Positions 1 through 5,935 of a DNA stretch of 7,005 nucleotides are shown here, one piece after another. A program made the position numbers and the translations under genes. Source of the DNA: Atopobiaceae bacterium UBA7016. GTDB lineage: Bacteria; Actinomycetota; Coriobacteriia; Coriobacteriales; Atopobiaceae. Below the pieces are notes generated by a model. That model made no database searches. It was given only the letters and a program-made list of their open reading frames with translations, and was not told the origin of the DNA. Numbering within the stretch: position 1 is the first letter of the stretch; each line of letters starts with the position of its first letter. The stretch spans positions 1 to 7,005 of the forward strand of contig DJXA01000243.1 of NCBI GenBank assembly GCA_002449555.1, given 5' to 3'.

Positions 1-579
1 GAGCTTGTTGTTGAGGCGCTGCTTGAGCGACGAGGCGAGCTTCGGATACGTGATGGACCCGTCCTGGACCGTCGTGGTGGCCTCGGGGTGCTGGTCGAGC
101 CATTCGGCCACGTCTTCCTCGATTGACACGTCGATGCCCGCGATGGCGTCCTCTAGCTCTTGGATGGCTTGCTCGATGCGGGAGTCGTAGGTTTCGCCGG
201 GGGTCTTGTCGGCCCGCGCGTCCTTGAGCACGCTGACCTTGATGCCCTGCGTGGAGTAGGTCGCGCCGCCCTTGGTCAGCTCGAAGTACGCGATGGTGTC
301 ACCAGCGACCGACGCGGCGAGCGACTCGTCAATGATGATGGTGGCCGTCCCTGCCGAGTAGGTCGCGGCCTCGCGGTAGTAGTGCTCTCGGTCGGGCAGA
401 CCCATGACGAAGTAGGCCGTGTAGCCCGCCTCCGTGAAGCGTGTGCCGTGGTCGTACAGCTCCGCGACCACGGTGCATCCGCGCTTGTCGCCCTGCCTGA
501 GCGTGATGCCGCTGTAGGCCATGCCCACTGAGTAGGTCGGGCCCTTGTTCAGGTCTAGCTTGAGTTGATAGGTGTTCAT
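1..579 (-). CDS. BppU-like upper baseplate protein, N-terminal part (3' end outside window)
   Basis: The reading frame is open for 193 codons from ATG 579-577 to the window edge, so the C-terminus is missing. Residues 1 to about 118 form a beta-rich domain (start MNTYQLKLDL; later TVVAELYDHG, AYFVMGLP, IAYFELTKG) that resembles the N-terminal domain of BppU-type baseplate proteins. In lactococcal phages that domain attaches the protein to the tail hub. Residues about 131-165 are acidic and probably helical (RIEQAIQELEDAIAGID), then comes AEWLDQHPEATTTVQDGSIT (158-177). I recall this last motif as a common joint between the BppU-like N-domain and a variable C-terminal receptor-binding or glycan-active domain. 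The start is fixed by AAGGAG five bases upstream. Last visible gene of the operon, nine bases after the 66-residue protein. Role as a host-contact protein is inferred; the decisive C-terminal domain lies outside the window. Confidence 0.8.
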   Translation of the reverse strand, partial: MNTYQLKLDLNKGPTYSVGMAYSGITLRQGDKRGCTVVAELYDHGTRFTEAGYTAYFVMGLPDREHYYREAATYSAGTATIIIDESLAASVAGDTIAYFELTKGGATYSTQGIKVSVLKDARADKTPGETYDSRIEQAIQELEDAIAGIDVSIEEDVAEWLDQHPEATTTVQDGSITYPKLASSLKQRLNNKL

Positions 580-584
580 GTGCG

Positions 585-590
585 CTCCTT
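585..590 (-). promoter_or_regulatory. Ribosome binding site of the BppU-like gene, fused to upstream stop codon
   Basis: AAGGAG lies five bases before the ATG at 579. The upstream gene's TAA (591-589) overlaps it, reading TAAGGAG. Ribosomes terminating on the 66-residue protein therefore finish on this site, which favours coupled translation. Confidence 0.8.
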
Positions 591-789
591 ACTCCGCGAG
601 CTTGTGCGTGCGGATGTAGTCGCGGATGGCCTCGACGTGGCCGCGCAGCTCGGCGTCAATGACGTAGAAACTGGCCTTGTTGTTGGTGCTGGTCGGCTCG
701 CCCGTCTGATCGTCCACCTCGTCGTAGGTGAAGCTGATGCGGTCGCCGCCGCCGATGGTCATTGCCGCAAAGCTCGAAAGTGCTTTCAT
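589..789 (-). CDS. Small tail-module protein of unknown function (66 aa)
   Basis: A complete 66-residue frame with a perfect AGGAGG site five bases before its ATG, placed between the Tal and BppU-like genes. The protein is acidic, with no signal peptide or membrane segment. It starts MKALSSFAAMTIGGGDRISF, continues with a short strand-like part (FTYDEVDDQTGEPTS, then ASFYVIDAEL) and ends in a predicted helix (GHVEAIRDYIRTHKLAE). Small proteins with a similar MTIGGGDRISFTY start and helical end occur, to my recollection, at this place in Gram-positive siphophage tail modules, but I know no assigned function. Position and compact size fit a minor baseplate component or an assembly factor; that is inference. 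Codons, ribosome site and tight spacing make it a real gene. Confidence 0.8.
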   Translation of the reverse strand: MKALSSFAAMTIGGGDRISFTYDEVDDQTGEPTSTNNKASFYVIDAELRGHVEAIRDYIRTHKLAE

Positions 790-794
790 TCGTT

Positions 795-800
795 CCTCCT
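795..800 (-). promoter_or_regulatory. Ribosome binding site of the 66-aa gene, fused to the Tal stop codon
   Basis: A perfect AGGAGG sits five bases before the ATG at 789. The Tal stop TAG (801-799) overlaps it, reading TAGGAGG. This decides the start and predicts translation coupled to that of the long Tal gene. Confidence 0.85.
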
Positions 801-3800
801 AGCTGGTAGCCGTCAAAAGAAGCTGCTCCATCTGCTGCGCGTATGAGTCGGCGCTTTGGTAGCCCTCAAGCTCCTGCACGCCCTGCTCCATTGCCCATTC
901 CTCATCGTCGAGGTAGGCGTTCACGAAGGCGACCTCTCCCTCTTTCGAGGTGTCGCTGGTGGCCTCCACGATGCCGAGGTCTTCGATGCGATCCGTCTCG
1001 TAGTCGCGCTGGTGGCACTTGACCTCCCAATCGAAGGTGAGTCCAGCCGTGCCCCTGACCACGAAGTGCGTGGGTGCCTTTTCGTCCACCCACAGGTCAC
1101 CATTGCCGCACTTCTGCAAGAAGACCTGATAGGCCATGTCGGTGCGGGCCGTCTCTGCAAAGATAGGGTCAATGCCCACCACGCAGAGGCCGTCCTCGCC
1201 GATCGTCGCAGAGCCAATGTCCCCGAAGTAAGGCGCGGGAGTCTCGTAGGCGTAGAGCAAGCGGTCGCCGTAGTCTGGCGTCCTGACCACACGCGACTTA
1301 GTGCCACCTGCGGTCATGCGCCCCGTGATGGTCAGGTCTGCGAGCACCTTTAGGTTGCCCGTGATGGTCGATGTGTTCGTGAGGATGGCACTGTAGTAGC
1401 CATCGCCCCTGTCCTTGTTTCCGCTGTAGACGCCTCCGCGACCAGAGAGCTTTCCGTAGGCTATGGTTTCGTTGTCTGTGTCGCCTGTGCTGGTCGGGTT
1501 GTAGAACTTGGCTATCGGTCTGGTGTTGCCAATGACTCGGATGCCCTCGGAATCGCTGAACGTCAGGCGATGCTTGTAGTCGTTGGTCGTGATGCCGTAC
1601 CAGTTCATTGACAAGGCCGTGGTGCCGCTGTCGTTCAAGAGCGTCATGTGGCCGTACTGGTTGTTGGGACCACCGAGCGTAAGCGTGCCGCCGCTGATGC
1701 GGTCAGCGCTCATGAGGCCCGCGATCAGATAGGTTGCGTTGATGTAGAGCTGGCCGTTCTCCATGTAGAGGCCCTTTAGGGCCCCATTGTTGGTCAGGCG
1801 GTTGAAGACCTCCGTCTGGGTCAGCTCCACGAGCGCGTCTCGTGGGTCTGGTGACCACGTGAGCATGGACATGTCGCCCTCGACGAGCATCACGTCCGAG
1901 AGGTACAGCGTGCCAGACGCCTCAATCCAGAAGTTCAGGCCACCGTCGCTCGTCGCGGTGATGGTGCCCGTGTAGCGCTTCCAGCTCGTCGTGATGGACT
2001 CGCCATGCACGTAGGTGAGCGCCTCGGAGGTGTTCAATCCCTGGGCGCACCACAGCCTCGTGCTCCTTGACGCCTTTGCCCAGAAGCAGATGCTGTAGGT
2101 GTTGCCGACAATGTGCCTAAAGCTGCCCGTGAGGTTTGCGTACACGCGGTAGTCAGCCGTGCCGCCAGCGCCGCCCTGCACCGCCTTGAGGCAATGCGTG
2201 CGCTCCGAGTCGGTCACAGAGCTGATAGTCGTGCCCGATCCGCCGACCCAATACTCGGCCTTGTTCGAGAAATCGCCGTTGCGGACGAGGTTGGTCGCGC
2301 TGATGCTGAGCGAGTCGGCGACGCCCACCATGCGCATGTCGCCCGTGGCGAGGTTCCACCAGTTGGTGCCCGTCACGTCGGTGATGATTCCCGTGGCGAG
2401 GTAGGTCGCATTTACGTAGAGGTCGGTGCCCTCCATGTACAGGCCTTTGGCCTGTCCGGCGTTCGTCAGGCGGTTGAAGATGTCTTGCTGGGTCAGGCGC
2501 ATGTCGATGTTCGCAAAGGCGTCGCGCGGATCTGGCGACCAGTCGAACATGGGCTTGTCACCAGCGACCACCATGACGTTTGCGAGGTAGAGCGTGCCTA
2601 TCGTGCCCAGCCAGAAGTTGAGCGTCCCCGTCGCGGGTGCGGTGATGGTGCCCGTGTAGCGCTGCCATTCGGTCGTGACCGTCGCGCCGCGAACGTAGGA
2701 GTTCGCGGCTGTCGTGCTCGCCGCTCGTGACGCATAGAGAACGTTGGTCGTGGGGTTCTCATCGTCCTCGCTCTCGTTGGCCACCTTGGCCCAGAAGCTG
2801 AGCGAGTAGCGCCGCCCCGCCACGTGGTTGAAGTTCGACGCTACGGGCCACACCCTGCGCGATCCGCCCACGCCCTCGCACTTCAATGCGTTTACGAATG
2901 ACTCATCTTCCTCCACCGAGAGCGACACGCCCGAGGTCTTGCCCCAGAAGCTTATATCGTTGGAGAAATCGCCGTTGCGCACGAGGTTGGTGGCAGACAG
3001 CTGCAAGTTGTTCACAGCCGTATCGTCGGTGTACTTGTCGCGCTTGGCCCACTCGGATACCACGAATGCACCCGTCGTGCGCTGCTTGATGCACACCATG
3101 ATGGCGCTCGCCGTGGAGTCAAACCACAGGTCGCCCACGTTGTATGGCGGCGCTGGCGTGGAGGTGAAGATCTGCGCCTTGCCGTCGATGGCGTCAAAGA
3201 CCGCCGTGGGCGTGGACTGCTCGACCCACGAGCCGCCGCCCCACCGCCATGTGGTGCCGTCCGTCGTGCGGTACCACAGGTCGCCCACATGCTCGGCCTT
3301 CTCGTCGGCGTCCCACGCGGTGGGAGTCCTCGACGGGTCGGCCTCTTGGTACCACGTCTCGGCCTTGCGGTCTATCTGCGTGGTGATGGCTGCGAGGTCG
3401 CTGGCGTAGTCGCCCTGCATGAAGGCCGTGAGCGCCGAATCGTCCGTGTACTTGTTCCGCTTGGCCCAGTCGCTGGTCACGTAGCTGCCAGACGTGCGGG
3501 CGGTGACGCACACCTTTATGTCGCCACTCGCGCCCTCGAACCACACGTCGCCGACTGCGTAGGGCGGGTAGGGCCGCGACGTGAAGACCTGCGCCTTTCC
3601 GTCGATGGCGTCGAAGACCTCTTTGGGGGCGTTCTGCGCGACCCACTCCGTGCCGCTCCAACGCCACGTTGTCTGGTCGGTGGTCTTGTACCAGAGGTCG
3701 CCTTGGTGGCTCGACTTCTGCGCATCCGTCCAGCCCGTTGAGGGGTCGGAGGACTGGTACCACGTCTCGGCCTTGCCGTCGATGAGCCCTTCCAGCGTGG

Positions 3801-5925
3801 CCTTGTCACTGGCGTAGGTGTTCGTCAGGAAGCTGGTGAGGGCGGAATCGTCGGTGTACTTGGAAGCCGCAGCCCAGTCGCTGGCCGCGTAGCCGTAGCC
3901 ATCAGCCTTTGCCGTGACGCACTTGAGGATGCCGCCAGCCGCGCCCTGCACCCACAGGTCGCCCACGTCGTAGGGCGGGTAGGGCGTGGATACGAAGACG
4001 CGGCGCTTGGCGTCCGCTGTGGCCTGAGCCTGAGACGCCATCTCTAGCGCCCTCGTCACGTCCGAGTCGGTAATGAGCGACCACGAGTAGGCGCCAGACT
4101 CCTTGATGAAGCGCCAAGAGTGGCCATTGACCGTGTTGTAGTACAGATCGCCCACGTGGGCGTCCTTCTTGGCCACCGTGTCCCAGCCCGTGTTGTCGGG
4201 GTCGCTCGGGTCGGTGGTGACTGGCGGGAGCGACATGGACGGGTCCACCTGGTAGAACCACATGTCTATCGCGCCGTCGAGCTGCGAGTAGATGTCCTCT
4301 ATGTCCTCGTTGATGGATTGCACCGCGCTTGCGAGCTGCTCGGATGCGGTCTGGCCGACTGCGGCGCTCGATGCGTCTGCGATCTGCTGCACGGTCTGGT
4401 TGCCCACGAGCGTGGTAGATGCCATGCGGAGCTGCCCGCTGTCCAAGTCCCAGTAGTTGCCGCTCTGGGCGCTTCCGATGTAGCCAGCCGTGAGCTTTGC
4501 CGCCGTCACGAGGTCTGCGAGGATGTGGCCGCTCTGTAGCACCGTCTTCCAGTCCCAGTCACCGCCAGAGGTACGGGAGTTGGCTATGCGGATGTTGCCG
4601 CCCTTGATTTCGACCACCTGCGTGGCCTCGGTGCCCACGAGAGGGTCAGACACTGGACGGTCGTATGTCCTGAGTCCCTCGCCCTCGGTGATGTAGGTGT
4701 AGCCACCTGTCGAGTTGATCTGCCCGTTCAGGCGGTCGAGCAGGCGGGACAGGTACGCCGCGGTGGCTTGGTAGGCGTTCGCCGCCGCCACGTCCGACGC
4801 GAGCGCCGCCGTTGCTCCCGACAGCCCTGCGAGCGTGCCGCCGAGGGTGTCCGCCAGGTTCGATATGGTGAGCTTCGTCTGCGACGGGTCCAGCAGGTCG
4901 GACTCGATGCGCAACGCCCTGCCCTCGACCGCGATCCCATCTCCGCCGAATTCCCTGTCCACCACCACGACCGCGTCGCCGAGCGCCACGCCGTGGGCGT
5001 CCATGCCAGCGCGCGACAGCTGGACGACGTCGGCCTCGTAGCTCGCCCTCGGCCTCGTCCACTCCGTGAGGTGCTCGAGCGCCCATGCCTTGAGGTCAGC
5101 AGGCGTCTCGCACGCGGAGTTCTCGACGTACTGGACGGGGTACTCCCAGCCGCCCGCGCCGTCGGGCACGCGGCAGGCCTCGGCCACGTCGTCGTCCTGC
5201 AGCCAGTCCTTGCCACCGTTGACGCTCTCGATGGTTATCTTGCGCCCGTGGCCTCCGCTGTCGGTCTGCTCGCCCTTGCCGAGCGGTATCACGCGGCACG
5301 TCCACAGCTGGTCCTCGACGGTGCGCTTGATGCCGCTCACGTCGCCGCCGTAGTCGAAGCGCCGCGTCGCCACGGCCTCGCCGACGTGCTCGAGCAGGTC
5401 GACCCTGCGCGCGGTGACGCCCTCGGCGCCCACCTCGACGGTAGCCCGCAGCTCGCCGCCCCAGACCTTCACCAGTTCCTGCAGCGCCTCCCAGCCGCTC
5501 ATGCGCCACATGGACGCGCTGCCGCTCGACGTGCGCGTGACGGTGCCCACCTGCCAGCGCGAGGTGCCCCCGAGGGCCGCCTCGAGCGCGGCGGACGCGG
5601 GCGCGGGCGAGCCGCCCGTCCCTGGCATCGCCACGACGCTCGTGCCGCTGAGGTCGTGCATGAGCGACCACGGGCACCAGTAGCTATGGACCGCGTCGCC
5701 CGACTCGGAGTGCTCCCCCTCGATCCCCTCCACCACGAACTCGCGCCAGACGCCCATGTCGTCGCGCCACAGCACGCGCGTGCCCTTGTCCAGCTCCTGC
5801 GTGGTCTCGACGGTCAGCGAGTGCTCGCCGTTGACCTCCTCCACGGCACTGACCGAGAGGGCGCGCAGGGGGTCGAGGTCGCCCAACGGCGTGCCGTCCG
5901 CCCTCGTGAGGACGATGCGCGGCAT
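799..5925 (-). CDS. Tail-associated protein / tail fibre (prophage tail endopeptidase-like N-terminus), 1708 aa
   Basis: The start is ATG 5925, five bases after AGGAG; the frame stays open for 253 more codons upstream, but these overlap Dit and are not coding. Residues 1 to about 360 form a Tal/gp44-like hub domain (start MPRIVLTRADGTPLGDLD) that in siphophages closes the tail tube below Dit. Then follow an Ala-rich helical linker (about 361-400), a conserved connector (GGYTYITEGEGLRTYDR; GNYWDLDSGQLRM, 401-505), three Trp-rich GDLW modules (550-975), two jelly-roll carbohydrate-binding-like repeats (976-1404), a Gly/Thr/Asn-rich beta shaft and a C-terminal domain (about 1543-1650, YQVFLQKCGNGDLWV, WEVKCHQRDYE). 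No lysozyme, NlpC/P60, M23 or S74-chaperone signature is visible, so 'endopeptidase' is only a family name here. Host recognition is inferred. GC falls sharply near 4740, which suggests the fibre part has a different origin from the hub. Confidence 0.9.
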   Translation of the reverse strand: MPRIVLTRADGTPLGDLDPLRALSVSAVEEVNGEHSLTVETTQELDKGTRVLWRDDMGVWREFVVEGIEGEHSESGDAVHSYWCPWSLMHDLSGTSVVAMPGTGGSPAPASAALEAALGGTSRWQVGTVTRTSSGSASMWRMSGWEALQELVKVWGGELRATVEVGAEGVTARRVDLLEHVGEAVATRRFDYGGDVSGIKRTVEDQLWTCRVIPLGKGEQTDSGGHGRKITIESVNGGKDWLQDDDVAEACRVPDGAGGWEYPVQYVENSACETPADLKAWALEHLTEWTRPRASYEADVVQLSRAGMDAHGVALGDAVVVVDREFGGDGIAVEGRALRIESDLLDPSQTKLTISNLADTLGGTLAGLSGATAALASDVAAANAYQATAAYLSRLLDRLNGQINSTGGYTYITEGEGLRTYDRPVSDPLVGTEATQVVEIKGGNIRIANSRTSGGDWDWKTVLQSGHILADLVTAAKLTAGYIGSAQSGNYWDLDSGQLRMASTTLVGNQTVQQIADASSAAVGQTASEQLASAVQSINEDIEDIYSQLDGAIDMWFYQVDPSMSLPPVTTDPSDPDNTGWDTVAKKDAHVGDLYYNTVNGHSWRFIKESGAYSWSLITDSDVTRALEMASQAQATADAKRRVFVSTPYPPYDVGDLWVQGAAGGILKCVTAKADGYGYAASDWAAASKYTDDSALTSFLTNTYASDKATLEGLIDGKAETWYQSSDPSTGWTDAQKSSHQGDLWYKTTDQTTWRWSGTEWVAQNAPKEVFDAIDGKAQVFTSRPYPPYAVGDVWFEGASGDIKVCVTARTSGSYVTSDWAKRNKYTDDSALTAFMQGDYASDLAAITTQIDRKAETWYQEADPSRTPTAWDADEKAEHVGDLWYRTTDGTTWRWGGGSWVEQSTPTAVFDAIDGKAQIFTSTPAPPYNVGDLWFDSTASAIMVCIKQRTTGAFVVSEWAKRDKYTDDTAVNNLQLSATNLVRNGDFSNDISFWGKTSGVSLSVEEDESFVNALKCEGVGGSRRVWPVASNFNHVAGRRYSLSFWAKVANESEDDENPTTNVLYASRAASTTAANSYVRGATVTTEWQRYTGTITAPATGTLNFWLGTIGTLYLANVMVVAGDKPMFDWSPDPRDAFANIDMRLTQQDIFNRLTNAGQAKGLYMEGTDLYVNATYLATGIITDVTGTNWWNLATGDMRMVGVADSLSISATNLVRNGDFSNKAEYWVGGSGTTISSVTDSERTHCLKAVQGGAGGTADYRVYANLTGSFRHIVGNTYSICFWAKASRSTRLWCAQGLNTSEALTYVHGESITTSWKRYTGTITATSDGGLNFWIEASGTLYLSDVMLVEGDMSMLTWSPDPRDALVELTQTEVFNRLTNNGALKGLYMENGQLYINATYLIAGLMSADRISGGTLTLGGPNNQYGHMTLLNDSGTTALSMNWYGITTNDYKHRLTFSDSEGIRVIGNTRPIAKFYNPTSTGDTDNETIAYGKLSGRGGVYSGNKDRGDGYYSAILTNTSTITGNLKVLADLTITGRMTAGGTKSRVVRTPDYGDRLLYAYETPAPYFGDIGSATIGEDGLCVVGIDPIFAETARTDMAYQVFLQKCGNGDLWVDEKAPTHFVVRGTAGLTFDWEVKCHQRDYETDRIEDLGIVEATSDTSKEGEVAFVNAYLDDEEWAMEQGVQELEGYQSADSYAQQMEQLLLTATS
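976..1299 (-). other. C-terminal domain of the Tal/fibre protein
   Basis: Residues about 1543-1650 form a compact beta-rich domain: KSRVVRTPDYGDRLLYAYET, IGEDGLCVVGIDPIFAET, YQVFLQKCGNGDLWVDE, FVVRGTAGLTFDWEVKCHQR. I recall domains with the YQVFLxKxGxGDLWV, FxVxGT and FxWEVKxxQR pattern at the ends of many gut prophage tail proteins, where they may terminate or trimerise the fibre. The exact role is not known to me. An acidic, Gln-rich tail of about 58 residues (1651-1708) follows. Confidence 0.55.
1714..3000 (-). repeat. Two tandem copies of a carbohydrate-binding-like jelly-roll domain with linker, inside Tal
   Basis: Copy 1 covers residues 976-1180 (3000-2386) and copy 2 covers 1208-1404 (2304-1714). 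Each begins SATNLVRNGDFSN, has a central YS(L/I)xFWAK strand, then W(Q/K)RYTGTITA, LNFW, GTLYL, VM(V/L)VxGD and WSPDPRDA. Each closes with FNRLTN, KGLYME and LY(V/I)NATYL. The N-x-GDF start, FWAK and RYTG...TLYLxDV patterns are those of CBM4/9-type jelly-rolls common in phage fibres. The cores differ strongly (residues about 990-1030 against 1222-1270) while the edges are almost identical, even in DNA: one 25-base stretch is identical (1955-1979 and 2639-2663), and a 29-base stretch has one mismatch (2267-2295 and 2963-2991). Glycan binding is inferred from the fold type, not shown. Confidence 0.75.
3001..4278 (-). repeat. Three tandem Trp-rich GDLW modules inside Tal
   Basis: Units are residues 550-715 (4278-3781, most divergent), 716-851 (3780-3373) and 852-975 (3372-3001). 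Each has two halves. The first is WYQxxDPS...W....H.GDLWY.TT..TWRW...WV (in unit one MWFYQVDPS and HVGDLYYNT). The second is F(V/T)STP.PPY.VGDLW....I..C...R..G....SDWA...KYTDD. Both halves share the (V/Q)GD(L/V)W core, so the array may be six related half-modules. Units two and three share an identical 22-base stretch in DNA (3347-3368 and 3755-3776), and units one and two share a 17-base one (3558-3574 and 3969-3985). The regular exposed Trp/Tyr pattern suggests ligand contact or a rigid spacer; I do not know a proven function. Confidence 0.75.
4846..5925 (-). other. Tal N-terminal hub domain (prophage tail / gp44-like)
   Basis: Residues 1 to about 360 have the length and layout of the phage minor structural protein N-terminal region: LSVSAVEEVNGEHSLTVETT, VLWRDDMGVWREFVVEGIE, HSYWCPWSLMHDLSG, then MWRMSGWEALQELVKVWGGE and FDYGGDVSGIKRTVEDQLW. 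It ends with VALGDAVVVVDREF and RALRIESDLLDPSQTKLTIS, the usual final strand pair before the fibre linker. This part is much richer in GC than the rest of the gene. Confidence 0.8.
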
Positions 5926-5930
5926 CTCCA

Positions 5931-5935
5931 CTCCT
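5931..5935 (-). promoter_or_regulatory. Ribosome binding site of the Tal gene, fused to the Dit stop codon
   Basis: AGGAG lies five bases before ATG 5925 and is entered by the Dit stop TAG (5936-5934), reading TAGGAG. It decides the start against the much longer open frame upstream. Confidence 0.8.

Noticed and set aside
580..588. Promoter or terminator between the small genes.
   Set aside because: The gaps are only nine bases or less, filled by ribosome sites; no hairpin with a T-run or promoter boxes fit in them.
799..1300. A diversity-generating retroelement target at the end of Tal.
   Set aside because: The end domain is not C-type-lectin-like, and I found no second near-copy with adenine-biased changes and no reverse transcriptase in the window. 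The repeats present are whole protein modules with ordinary differences.
856..3741. Several plus-strand frames of 150-205 codons opposite the fibre part (856-1353, 2113-2730, 2828-3409, 3289-3741).
   Set aside because: All are antisense to a continuous coding frame with recognisable repeats and domains; their own translations show no domain or repeated protein pattern beyond mirrored repeat DNA.
3001..4278. CRISPR-like or other non-coding repeat array.
   Set aside because: The repeats have a period of about 410 bases, keep one reading frame throughout and vary like protein modules.
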